From the NCBI RefSeq assembly GCF_032854445.1, contig NC_088300.1, positions 6,448,001-6,512,000 on the forward strand: 64,000 bases of DNA. Reading direction: 5' to 3'. A program made the translations under genes and the position numbers. How positions within the stretch are numbered: position 1 is the first letter of the stretch; each line of letters opens with the position of its first letter. Shown piece by piece: positions 13,201 through 23,600 of the stretch. Source of the DNA: Liolophura sinensis (lineage: Eukaryota; Mollusca; Polyplacophora; Chitonida; Chitonidae). The notes under the pieces were generated by a model that was not told the origin of the DNA, did no database searches, and saw nothing but the letters and a program-made list of their open reading frames with translations.

Positions 13201-14324
13201 TGCAGTCAAGGCCACAGGCTTTTGACTCGTCTAATGCACATAATTGTTTACAAACATATTTTTCGGTGGCATTATGAATAGAGAAAGTATAATCTTCTAG
13301 TCCTTTGTCACTGATGACACATTTTAATTTGCTAAGGTATGGCTTTACTCAGGAAGATCTGGATTGTGAATTACTTCTGGTACAATTTTTGAAGAAGTTT
13401 TTGCATAAATTGGGAATCTGGTGAGAATCATCTGTTCTAGTAGAGCTGGGCTGGCTTCCTCTCCAGTTGTACGTGGTAAGGTCTGCCAGTATCCCGCAGA
13501 TGATCGACCAGCATCCCGTAGATGATACGCCAGCATCCCGCAGATGATCTGCCCATCATAATGCTGGCCACTGTCATATAAGTTAAATATTCTGAGTACT
13601 GCATAAGACTTAAATAAATAAATAAAAAAATTATGAAAATTAGAAGGATATGATAACTTGTAAAGTGGAGGATTCTGCTGACATGTTGTGCTTGTTTCTG
13701 TTCATCCAGGCTGGATCTGTTCAAGTCAGAGTCAGAAGGGATGCTGATGAACAGCTCGTCTTGGCTCACGTTCACAATCGCCTCTCAAACCTTGTGGCTG
13801 TTTTAACAATACAAATATTCAAAGACGATTGGTCACGAGGATCAACTTATCAGATGTTTGGCCAATCAAATTTTACCTCCCCACCAGGATCTGGAGTTTC
13901 GTCTCCAAGGGCAACCTCACCATCCCTAGATGCTGATTTCTCTGTACAAGGTCTGTCGCCATACAAAGGCTTCTCACCAGTGCCCTTCCACTCAGGAGCG
14001 CTACAGACCAGTTCAGGCCTGTCAGGGTCAGTCTTATCACAAGCTCCCAGTCTGGCCATGTCAGGGGGAGCTAACTCTGTATATAGAACAGCAGGAGTAA
14101 ACCCTGCTTCATACAAGTCATCCGGATCTTTCTTCCCTGTTGGAGGTGCTAGTTTCTCTCCAGCGTCTCTCCATACTCCATCTGCACCACCCCGGCCAGT
14201 TGACGCGTTTGAGGCCTGGAAAACTGACCACAGTCCTGAAGGTCATAGCCATCAAGATCGCAGCCCATCCAGCCATGGACATAGTCATGATCACTCCCAT
14301 GGAAGCCCTGGACACAGCCATTGA
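1236..14324 (+). CDS. SLC30A6: zinc transporter ZnT6 (SLC30A6), 13 exons, complete
   Basis: ZnT6 is the regulatory, non-transporting subunit that pairs with ZnT5 in the Golgi/early secretory membrane to load zinc into secreted enzymes. Coding exons: 1236-1323, 3013-3065, 3297-3380, 4056-4140, 4579-4621, 6311-6376, 6713-6793, 7136-7171, 7506-7649, 8465-8584, 9301-9403, 9823-9939, 13710-14324. All junctions are GT-AG and in phase, giving 544 codons. The translation follows vertebrate ZnT6 closely, e.g. LTAYTYLTIFDIFS in TM2, FEVLAVFAST, SSWLQEHMTDIS, GTMFPMSVYTGKILLQTTP and QIFKDDW. The C-terminal cytosolic domain (about residues 290-390) is followed by a Ser/Pro/Gly-rich stretch and a His-rich tail. 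About 47 residues from exons 1-2 precede the conserved GTIYPF start region, so the N-terminus is longer than in human ZnT6 (461 aa). An internal Met in exon 2 could also be used. The exon 9 donor (AAAG|gttatt) is weak. Confidence 0.95.
1605..1790 (-). mobile_element. possible decayed tRNA-derived repeat
   Basis: Read on the minus strand, this stretch contains a B-box-like ctgtgagttcaagcccagc, and ggaggaaac-like bases resemble SINE bodies. It is too diverged to assign to a family. It lies in SLC30A6 intron 1. Confidence 0.3.
1937..2962. mobile_element. foldback / MITE-like element with long inverted ends
   Basis: The left arm (about 2028-2135) and right arm (about 2845-2960) are imperfect reverse complements over roughly 110 bp. 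Shared words include atcccgcatcagacaaaat, atcctgcagacg and tgtgtctgttga. A second copy of the left terminus lies at about 1940-1990. The interior holds two related blocks (near 2328-2385 and 2458-2512) sharing ccatatatt and gtaactaataat-type words. No transposase frame is seen, so this is a non-autonomous element in SLC30A6 intron 1. Confidence 0.65.
3911..3927. repeat. poly-C tract (C17)
   Basis: Uninterrupted run of 17 cytosines in SLC30A6 intron 3. Confidence 0.95.
5694..6050 (+). mobile_element. SINE family B, full-length copy
   Basis: This second tRNA-derived family has the head gatagcacagttggtagag and a body with gaggaagttgtaacttgctc, aaggggatagtgcaacgact and caaggaggcacatta. It ends in ttaaacctcaagcactcact repeats. 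It is flanked by a short direct repeat tctttttaa (5682-5690 and 6052-6060), consistent with target-site duplication. It lies in SLC30A6 intron 5. A second copy, in reverse orientation, is nested in a family A SINE at 46974. Confidence 0.85.
7904..8178 (+). mobile_element. SINE family A, full-length, with target-site duplication
   Basis: Complete head, body and (aaat)n tail. A perfect 13-bp direct repeat caagaaaaatgtg flanks it at 7891-7903 and 8179-8191, showing insertion by target-primed reverse transcription. It lies in SLC30A6 intron 9. The close match to the family pattern suggests a fairly young copy. Confidence 0.93.
10171..11034. repeat. 144-bp tandem repeat, six copies
   Basis: Units begin at about 10171, 10315, 10459, 10603, 10747 and 10891, exactly 144 bp apart, with few substitutions between the inner copies. 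Each internal junction carries caaatgaac and gttcatttg, a 9-bp palindrome around a roughly 14-base spacer that could form a hairpin. It lies in SLC30A6 intron 12 and has no coding capacity. Confidence 0.93.
11565..13070 (-). mobile_element. non-LTR retrotransposon remnant (CR1/Jockey-like reverse transcriptase)
   Basis: The minus strand encodes decayed reverse-transcriptase motifs in the expected order. These are an FDMVNHSILLDEL-like block, GVPQ-STLGPLLFIMYINDLP (about 12690), then FADN in place of FADD (about 12580), LNPDKTKFML (about 12450), and the C-terminal LPHLDYCSTVWGTCPQSLND block (about 12170). Frames are broken between blocks, and the second catalytic Asp is Asn, so it is dead. The 3' end lies near the tgaatgaatgaatc string at about 11565. 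It is inserted in SLC30A6 intron 12. Confidence 0.85.
13445..13631 (+). mobile_element. SINE family A, 5'-truncated, with internal duplication
   Basis: It contains the family A body from ggctggcttcctctcc to the aaataaataaata tail. An internal segment of about 25 bp (cccgcagatgat plus ccagcat) is repeated three times at about 13490-13555, which other copies lack. It sits about 80 bases upstream of the last SLC30A6 exon. Confidence 0.8.
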
Positions 14325-14900
14325 CCAGTTGGTGGCAAAGTCAAAGCCATCATCTGGCTAAACTGTCTGAAATCATATGCATCACATGAACATTTGAAGT
14401 GTCATGTAAACAGACAGTAAGTGAAGCAATTACTCTGCTATGGGTGCAACAACATGTAATTATGGTGTCTGCAAAGGTGTTGTAATGGTCTAAGATATCA
14501 TGAGAGTGTGTAGATGATCTCTACTGGAAGCAACACAGTCAATGTCAAGATGATGATTTACAAAATCATGTGAACATGTGGTTGATGTGGTGGTACTTTT
14601 ATGCGGCATTCTTTATGAAAATGTAAAGTATCTCCTGCATTTCAATATGAAAAGTCATTTAGGGGCCTTCTGTAAAGTATGTACGTTCCTAGGTTTGGGA
14701 AGCAGGGGATGTGTGCTATACGTATATAGGGGGAGGGCTGAGTCATCTGTTATTTTGTGTATGAAAATTTGAGCATATGTACTGCATTGGCAGCCTCAAT
14801 GTATTTAAATTAATAGACTGGATCTGTGTTCTGGATTACATTTTTACTCTCGAAAGAACAAATTTATCCAGAAGGAAGAAATAAATATGTGTGAACAAAT
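14325..14900 (+). other. SLC30A6: SLC30A6 3' UTR with polyadenylation signal
   Basis: Non-coding sequence follows the TGA. The first clear AATAAA is at 14880-14885, which gives a 3' UTR of about 575 bases if used. Confidence 0.5.
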
Positions 14901-15049
14901 CATTGTAAAAATTGAATTTTGTACGTTTGCCCTTTTCATATTTATTAACAAAGTGTACAGAATTGGCAACAGAAATCAAAATATCTCTGTTACATGTATG
15001 ATTATGGTTACTGGGATATATATGATGTACAGTGTATATAATACCTGCA

Positions 15050-15308
15050 GGGGGTCGAGGTGGCTAGCACACGTGACACCTAGGAGCCTCTCCATAATGC
15101 GGTGGCTGTGAGTCCGGGTGAGAATTCCAGCTCAAGCTGGCTTCCTCTCCAGCCGTACATGGCTAAGGTCTGCCAGCAACCTACAGATGGTCATGAATTT
15201 CTTCAGGGCTTTGCCCTGTTTCCTCCCACCATAATGCTGGCAGATGCCCTATAGGTGACATATTCTTGTGTACTGCATAAAACACCAGTCAAATAAATTG
15301 AATAAATG
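15050..15308 (+). mobile_element. SINE family A, diverged copy
   Basis: Degenerate tRNA-like head (gaggtggctagcacac) followed by the family A body (agctggcttcctctccagccgta, tcccaccataatgctggc) and the tail aacaccagtcaaataaa. Confidence 0.85.
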
Positions 15309-15850
15309 TAATACTTGAAACTACATATTTCTTGTTATATTGTGATTGTTTTTCTTATGTTCTTGTTTTGAAAATTAGGTAATGTTGTTTTGCTGCTTTT
15401 AAAGAGGTTATACCACAGATTTTTCACAAAAATTTTTATTTGCTAATCAATTGAAATTTCAGTAAATACTTGACTTTTACTAACACTGTTTATAGTGTTA
15501 AAATGATAACAAGGCGTGAAAAAGTTTTTGATTTTGAACGGCAACAAGTGCCGGATAGGGCTGATATATTGAGAAAGGTAATTATTTGCGCTACTGTCAA
15601 ATGACAGCAAAAATTTTACTCGAATGGCACTGATATTGGCCTAAAATCTTAGGTCTAGCGTCTTTAATAGAAATCATTACCCCACCAGAAATCCACCTTA
15701 CCAAAATTAATTTTGTTAAATAAATGTGCAATTATTCTTTATGATCTGCTGCAGAGGGTGATTGTGGAATTTGAAGTCATATAAAGGAAGAATTGTGTCA
15801 TGGCATTTTTAACTTTGGCAGTGGGATATTTTGAAAGAAAGTAATGATGT
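15309..15850. other. intergenic, nothing recognised
   Basis: AT-rich sequence between the SINE and the minisatellite. Short open frames here show no family resemblance. Confidence 0.4.
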
Positions 15851-15854
15851 TTCA

Positions 15855-16925
15855 TCTTGGAGAGCTCTGGCCTGTAGGAGGCATTATTATGGAATTGATT
15901 TGCTGGGATTGTAGAGCTCTGGCATGTAGGAGGCATTATTATGGAATTGATTTGCTGAGATTGTAGAGCTCTGGCCTGTAAGCATTATTATGGAATCGAT
16001 TTGCTGAGATTGTAGAGCTCTGGCCTGTAGGAGGCATTATTATGGAATTGATTTGCTGAGATTGTAGAGCTCTGGCATGTAGGAGGCATTATTATGGAAT
16101 CGATTTGCTGGGATTGTAGAGCTCTGGCATGTAGGAGGCATTATTATGGAATTGATTTGCTGAGATTGTAGAGCTTTGGCCTGTAGGTGGCATTATTATG
16201 GAATTGATTTGCTGAGATTGTAGAGCTCTGGCCTGTAGGAGGCATTATTATGGAATTGATTTGCTGAGATTGTAGAGCTCTGGCCTGTAAGGCATTATTA
16301 TGGAATTGGTTTGCTGAGATTGTAGAGCTCTGGCCTGTAAGGCATTATTATGGAATTGATTTGCTGAGATTGTAGAGCTCTGGCCTGTAGGAGGCATTAT
16401 TATGGAATTGATTTGCTGAGATTGTAGAGCTGTGGGCTGTAGGAGGCATTATTATGGAATTGATTTGCTGGGATTGTAGAGCTCTGGCCTGTAGGAGGCG
16501 TTATTATGGAATTGATTTGCTGGGATTGTAGAGCTCTGGCCTGTAAGGCATTATTATGGAATTGATTTGCTGAGATTGTAGAGCTCTGGCCTGTAGGAGG
16601 CATTGTTATGGAATTGATTTGCTGAGATTGTAGAGCTCTGGCATGTAGGAGGCATTATTATGGAATTCATTTGCTGAGATTTTAGAGCTCTGGCCTGTAA
16701 GGCATTATTATGGAATTGGTTTGCTGAGATTGTAGAGCTTTGGCCTGTAAGGCATTATTATGGAATTGGTTTGCTGAGATTGTAGAGCCCTGGCCTGTAG
16801 GAAGCATTCTTACGGAATTGATTTGCTGAGATTGTACAGCTGTGGGCTGTAGGAGGCATTCTTATGGAATTTACTTGCTGAGATTGTAGCGCAATGGCCT
16901 GTATGAAGCATTATTATGGAATTGA
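15855..16925. repeat. 52-bp minisatellite, about 21 copies
   Basis: The unit is a gagctctggcctgtaggagg block followed by cattattatggaattgatttgctgagattgta. Most copies are 52 bp, and several lack four bases (ctgtaaggcatt). Divergence rises toward the 3' end. It gives short open frames on the minus strand that are only shadows of the repeat. Confidence 0.95.
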
Positions 16926-17600
16926 AATCATATATCATATCCATGGAATTTGAGCAAATTCGTAAGTTTATTTGGTACTAATTCGCAACAAATAAACAGA
17001 CTCGGGAATAAGCCTAATGAAGGAGTTGATTTGGTGCACATATTTCCAAGTATGCGCATTTTCTCTTGCTGTGCGCAATAGTTGCCTTCACATCCCATCT
17101 GTAAGCATATTACCATCACAGTGGTCTCCCCTAACATTGCTCTCCGATACGGACTTGTCCACATACGTGCGTGTGGGTTTTTCCCTTCTTGTTTGGCTCA
17201 GTGCTAAACAGGCGCCTCCATGAATCTAGGCGTTAAAAACCACACAGTGATAATAGAGTGCCAAAGATCCTGGACACTATGTCCATATTTACTTGCAAGA
17301 GAGCTCTCCCCATTGTAGAATTTTAAACAAACTTTGAGAATATAACACAATTAAGACCTACAGCATAGAGAGAAAACACAGATATAGGTTATAATGGAAG
17401 AATAAATTTGCTGTTTCAAATATCAAGCGACTTTCGTGTTAATCTGAATTTCAGGTTGCGAAGGCTTTTGATCATCGAGCTTACTTTTCCAGAATAAATT
17501 ATTGCCAATATGCTGGCACCATCACGCTGACTGGCTGACTGGCCAGTCCATATGCTGGCCCCATCACGCTGACGACTGCAAAATAATGCTAATTAAGATG
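16926..17600. other. intergenic, minor local duplication only
   Basis: No gene is recognised. A short direct duplication of atgctggc-ccatcacgctgac occurs at about 17509-17575. Confidence 0.4.
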
Positions 17601-17604
17601 CGTA

Positions 17605-18113
17605 GGCCTATTTGCCAGCAGTATACAGGTTAAGTAAAATCAAACAGATACAACGTTGGATGAGCAATGTGGTCTGTTTATGAGAAAATAACACACTTTC
17701 AGTTTTAGTGAGACCGTCAAACTCACCAGCCATTGTTTTGCTCAGATCAGAGATCAGTTTGTCAGTTTGGAGATTTTTTTGCACATATATAAAAGCGTCG
17801 GGGAAAAGGCCACTGGTAGACGTAAGAGTGGCAACGATGTCATTTGTATACACGAAAACCACTCTACCCGGTTTCTTCCCACAACAATGATTTTATAATT
17901 GAAATATTCATAAGACACAAATCAAATAAATAAATGTATTGGAGACAAAAGTAACCCGAGAACTGAACCTTGAGGAACGCCAACGTGTTTGAACGATGAA
18001 GATTTAGTACTGATATTTACTGCTTCATATATTTGCCTGGGGCAGCCACTAAACCATTCCATTACCCCACCTCGAACACCGGTAGACCAAAACTTGTCTT
18101 TTCCTTCGTCCAT
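17605..18113 (-). mobile_element. second LINE remnant (reverse transcriptase), split by a SINE tail
   Basis: On the minus strand, 18113-17930 encodes VGVPQGSVLGLLL preceded by a WFSGCPRQ-like block. Then 17862-17608 encodes a YTND...LFPDAFIYV region followed by a LTKTESVLFSHK block, corresponding to the YxDD and downstream motifs of non-LTR reverse transcriptases. The catalytic motif is destroyed (FPDA). The two parts are separated by a decayed family A SINE tail at about 17866-17937. LINE-derived sequence may extend to about 18300 but is unreadable there. Confidence 0.75.
17866..17937 (+). mobile_element. SINE family A tail fragment inside the LINE
   Basis: cggtttcttcccacaacaat, gaaatattcataag and acaaatcaaataaataaatg correspond to the 3' third of family A. 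The 5' portion is missing. Confidence 0.65.
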
Positions 18114-19380
18114 AGCTTCGTATATAAAATTGTAAACATCGATTAGCTGGTAAATAATGAAATCACCAGCAATAAAATTTATCTGAAAACTTGTAAGAAT
18201 TTTGTTCTGGATAAGAAAATTAAATATCTGATTATAAATACATTTTTCTAAGATTTTACAAACAGTACTTGTTAAAGATATGGGACCTTAATTAGAAGAG
18301 CGGTTTTATTGCCTTTCTTATAAATAGGTGTTACCAGTGACTTCTACACTTTATTTACAATTTATGTGAACAGTTTAAATAAAACCCTAACTGACGTAGA
18401 TTGACAGGCAGTATTTCACTGACTTGGTATTATATGCCAACTATCACAGTCGCGCCGCTGCTCTGGTTTTACCCTCCGTGCTTTAGTTTTTTGTATTGCA
18501 TTTTTCCAGGATGAAGGCACAGTACTGGTATTTAAGGGCAATAATAAATAAGGACAATGGCTGAAGTTCATTTGCAAATCATTCTAACATTTATAAAATA
18601 AAAAAAATTAATTTTATTTTAACATTTATATTATTTAGTTTGGGTACTATATGCTGACAGCTAATAGCAATATTCTGAATCTGATAAGGTGGAGGTACAT
18701 GGCTATCAACTGTAGCAGACAAAATATTCATTGAATCAAAAGTTATATCTTCAGAATCAGACTAAATTATATTTTATAACAATTGGAGGAACTCTGTGTT
18801 ATGGCATTCTGCAATTACCCATGCATAGAACATAGATAGAGATACGAGTCTCAACCAGAGGCAGGCGCTCAGGAAACTCTTCCTCCCTCGACAGAAATGA
18901 AATGAGGGGCTTTATATTATTCAAAAATTTCTTAATTTATGTATTTTTGCCCGTAATGATTTACCTCCCACTGAATTGGTCAGTTGAAACGCTTGAAACC
19001 TGAGATGTCACATGCAAGATTGTAGGTTATGTAATGCAGGAAAACAAGCTAGTGCATGCCCATGGCCGAGGACTGAGTAGCTGTTGTGTGGGCGACTCTT
19101 GATACATGCATGGCATGAGAACAAACAGACATGAAGCAGCAGGGGATAAGTCCTAATTACCACTGCAGGTTTCACCTGGCTGCATTTCTGTATACACCTC
19201 TGAGATTCCCAAATGTCATAAAACAGACGTCCTCGCATGGGACCGAGAGATGACGCTACTTGCAGACAAAAGTGGAATCTGTTCGAGCTATTATCGATCC
19301 AGATTATAAACCAACGTCAATCGGCTTGTAAGCATATGATGTGTGCTATCCTCTTGCCGTGTTTTTCGCTATAAGAAGAA
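18114..19380. other. intergenic, nothing firmly recognised
   Basis: AT-rich DNA, possibly including more of the LINE remnant. No convincing exon was found on either strand. Confidence 0.35.
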
Positions 19381-19429
19381 CTCTGCAGTTAGCACTGATT
19401 GGTCATCGTGACACAGGGTTCAATAGTTT

Positions 19430-19507
19430 ATACAGTCAGTTTGATTGGAACGCGCTCATGCCGGTAAGCTGAACATATGGAATTCACATACAGTTAACAG
19501 AAGACAG
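19430..19507 (+). other. putative non-coding first exon of the Patched-like gene
   Basis: A strong donor (GACAG|gtgagt, intron starting 19508) pairs with an acceptor ttccttacag ending at 20650, just before the start codon at 20689. This fits a 5' UTR exon with an intron of about 1.1 kb. The left boundary is unknown, and the call rests on splice-site quality alone. Confidence 0.4.
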
Positions 19508-20688
19508 GTGAGTGCAATATAGCTACATGTATGTATGGAACGCAATGCATGGTTATCTATGTAGACAAGAAATCCATTTCGTATTTCAAACGCACAGCTA
19601 CTTCGATTTATCATCACCAGAAAGGTTCATTTATAGGTCTGCACATATTAGTCTCTAAATTATTTTAAATCTCCTTGGGTTCTGGGCCGCCTAGATTGCC
19701 GTCAGACGTGCCATTTTCTTTACACAGACGGTTGAACTAATTTATTTATTTTAGATGCCTAATGCGCTGTTAATTCACAAGAATATTTGACCGTTAAGTT
19801 ACCCTGGATAATATTGGTCATATTCCATGCGAATAGCTTCATGAAATTCCATCACTTTGGTACTCGTGTGACCATATTTCACTGGGGTTGTGATTTCAGG
19901 GGCTTGTTTTTCGATATGCGAACACACTAGTATAGCCATATTGCAGCTGTGAGAAGCAGAGATGAATTAAGCGCGGTGGAGAAGTAAGAACCTCCAGGGT
20001 GTGGATTGTAAACTTATACCATGTTTCAGAATGTGGGTATTACGTCCATGCCCGACAGAGCCCATTTAGTTTCGATATGTAATGGAAGGAGTAAAGTGTC
20101 ACGCACCACATCGTTTTACGCAGTTTATTACCATTTTAATTATATGTTTATTCGGACAATACATGGCAATGTTAGATCTGATGTAAAGCCAATCCCTACA
20201 GCCAGTCTGGTGCCCGTCTATCATAGCTTTGCTCATGCAGTCTAGGAACTTAAATGTCATCTCTTTCCCTAATTTGTCTACGGAAACAATAATTCTGATA
20301 CGTAGTCAAAAGTTTGACTTCTGCAAGCAATCGGAAGGCCTACATGGGAATGTAGGTTTTAGGCCTATTGAAGATTTAGTTATCGACCCTCATTACCCAA
20401 ACTTAACGAAATCAAAAGGCGACGTCATCATCTCGACGCTGACTGCAGGTTTTGGCTGCAAGGTTAAAAGTCAGTCATGTAAACCTGGACGTCTTCTTCT
20501 TATGTTAACATGTAAACACTCGAAGCGAAAAGTCTACGTTGAGTTTTGATTGCATTCAGATGTGGGGATCATTAAAAGTGCTTTTTCATACCATGTGTAG
20601 GCTAGTTCACCTTAGTTTAGAAATTGCCGTCTATTTTTCATTCCTTACAGATTTTTTTGAGGCAGCGGAACGTTATCGCTTAACAACG

Positions 20689-23600
20689 ATGGGATGTCTG
20701 TTGAAATTCAGAACTAACGTTAATGCGGTGTTCAGTTCGGCGTTTGCTTGGTACGGACGGAGGGTGGGGACTTACCCATGGGTCTTTGTATTGGGTAGTA
20801 TCACAGTGAATGCTTTACTTGGTCTTGGAATCTTGCGACTGACGCCAAAAACTGGGATTGAAGATGTTTACGTGCCAATAGGAAACCAAGCTGCTAACGA
20901 CAGAATCCTGCTAAAAGCGTTGTTTCCGGACAAAAGCAACACCGATTTTTACCAACACCATTTGCCTGATGATGGGAAATACGGTGCGGTTGTATTCCGA
21001 TCCACTGATCTTAAGAATGTGCTCAGAACAGCGGTTCTTGATGAAATAGAAACTGTGTACCAAAGTATCTTGAATATCTCCTTCGCCGACCCTGTCTCTA
21101 ACAGCCAGTTGGACTACAGAAGTGTGTGCGCCAGAAGGTCTGGCAACTGTATCACTGACGGAGATTATGTCTTCTCGGCCGCCTTCAAAACCGATAAGGA
21201 TGCCCAAAATGTGTCCTATCCGAAGTACAATGTACCGGGCTACGGACAGTTGGACTTATCGTCATCCCTAGGACAAGTAGGTACACAGAATGGACTTCTC
21301 CAATCGGCCGGATCCCTAAAAATTAGATTTCACCTTCGCCAGGACTCAGCTAATTCGTCTGAACTCTCCAGTCGCTGGGAGGATGCCTTCATCCGGGCTA
21401 TAGGCCTACCCGCGTTTGGGCAAGGACAGACATTATCAGAGCTGGCGTATGCGACTTCGGACTCCCTAAATGAGGAACTGGAGAAGAACACTGGTGGCGA
21501 TATCAAGTGGTTCTCCCTTACCTTCACCCTCATGATTACGTATGCCTCCATAGCGAGCTCAGGGGGCAACTGGGTGTCGTCCCGAGGGTACCTTGCCTGC
21601 GCGGGGGTTCTGGCGGCCGGCCTTGGCATTGTCTCTGGTATGGGGTTAGTGTCATTATGCGGCATGCCCTTCACAAGTATCGTTGGGGTCATGCCATTTC
21701 TGGTCTTAGGTGAGTATTCTATATTGCAAGTTTAAGAACAAACTGTTTGAAACACCCGACCAACCTTCACGGAGCCAAAACCCGACGTCGAGTTTCTAAG
21801 ATGAGATCAGCCTTCATAACTGAATGAAATCAAACTCTGACGTAGAGTTTTCAAAAAAATGTTTCAGCCCATTTAGGTCTTTTTCCAGGATCTTCCTAAA
21901 TAACTCAGGTTGTATTATTTATTGCCTGTTCCTTTAAAATTTCCTGTAGGCCACATACATGGGGCTTGGTCTTGTAAACGTTTTATCCGTTATTTGTTTT
22001 GTATTTTATAACTGCTTGTTAGATTGTGATATTCGACTTAATTCGGCAAATCATTATCGATAACTGCAGTTCATAAATTGTCATTATATACATAGAATAA
22101 CGGTTAATAATGCCTGCGAAACAATACATACTAAGCGTCAAGTGAAACCAGACGCGCCACTCTTAAATCGGGAGTATCATTTGTTTAGCTTGAATTGGCA
22201 GGGAGATTGCATATGTTTGAAATATTATATTTGGTTCAATTGAACCATTCATGCATGTTAAGCTTGTTGAAGTGAATTAACAACAATTAGTATTAAATAT
22301 ACCAACATTTATTGAGGAACTTTCCCACAATGACGGCTTAGATGCGCGCATGATCGATATTTGTTGTTGAGATTGAAGGATCTGGGAATGGTACTGACGG
22401 CAAACAGAGCCCGACAACTAGACCAATCCATCAGGAATTGTTACCTAGCTGTCACCAGTACTGTACTAAATATAAGCGTCAAGTCCGACATTCATATACC
22501 ATTCGTTGTCCGTAAAAGGCGTTCCAAGTCGATAATCGCAAGATCCATTAAAACCAGTTAAAAGCTTTTGGACTACGAACAAAGATCAGAAGACGACGAC
22601 AAAGCGAATATGACAACAATGTTCATGCACTGAGTGTAACTGGATGGGATAACAGCAAAGGTCCTTGTTAGTGGGATGGCTCAAGCCGAGCTGTTATGTT
22701 GTTTATCCCGAATCACTGGACCGTGTCTCCGAACTTGTGCCATTAATAGGCCTACTACATGTACATATAACAAACACACTTCCCGCTAATTGGCAAGAGT
22801 TTGCGCGATTGTGGAATGTGGAAAAGAATTGTCAAAGCGAAGTGTCATGGTCGTTTATCACAAACCCGTATATGTTGATGTACAAAGTTGTACGCCATTC
22901 GTGAAAACAGATATATCCTTCGTGGCTCATTGGAAATATAAACCAACTGTCCGAAATTTAAGCCGACATATTTTGCGGTGGTTTTAAATACGGTACCCAC
23001 GGTTAGCTCTGTGCTGCCACTAGGGCCATGAAGCTAAAATACTCACACCAGGGAAGTTTTTTGATACGCTTATGGCCAGATAGGTATGCCTTCAGCTGTT
23101 CATGCTCCAAAGTGATAGATCGAGAGCTTGGTACAATTGTCTGAGTGCAGGGCGTGTTGAATGTTTGACAAAAGTGTCCATGTTCTGGACGTGCAAAGTG
23201 TTTGGTATACGTGCCCATATTCTGGACGTCACGTGCAAGTGTTTGATATGTGTTCGTGCTCTGGACGTGCAAAGTGTTTAGCATACGTGTCCATGTTCTG
23301 AATGTAGTGGGGGTTTGATATTAGTGTTCATGTTCTGGGCGTGTTGAGTTTTTGGTATTAGTGTCCATGTTCTGGGCGTGTTGAGTGCTTGATATCAGTG
23401 TCCATGTTGTGGACGTGTTCAGTGTTTGATTTTAGTGTCCATGTTCTGGACGTGTTGAGTGTTTGATATTAGTGTCCATGTTCTGGGCGTGTTGATTGCT
23501 TGACAGAAGTGTCCATGTTAATTCTGGATGTGTTGAGTGTTTGATATTAGTGTCCATGTTCTGCGCGTGTTGAGTGTTTGATATTAGTGTCCATGTTCTG

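Noticed and set aside
15855-16925. CRISPR-like direct repeats
   Set aside because: No unique spacers separate the repeats; the whole 52-bp unit repeats, in eukaryotic DNA.
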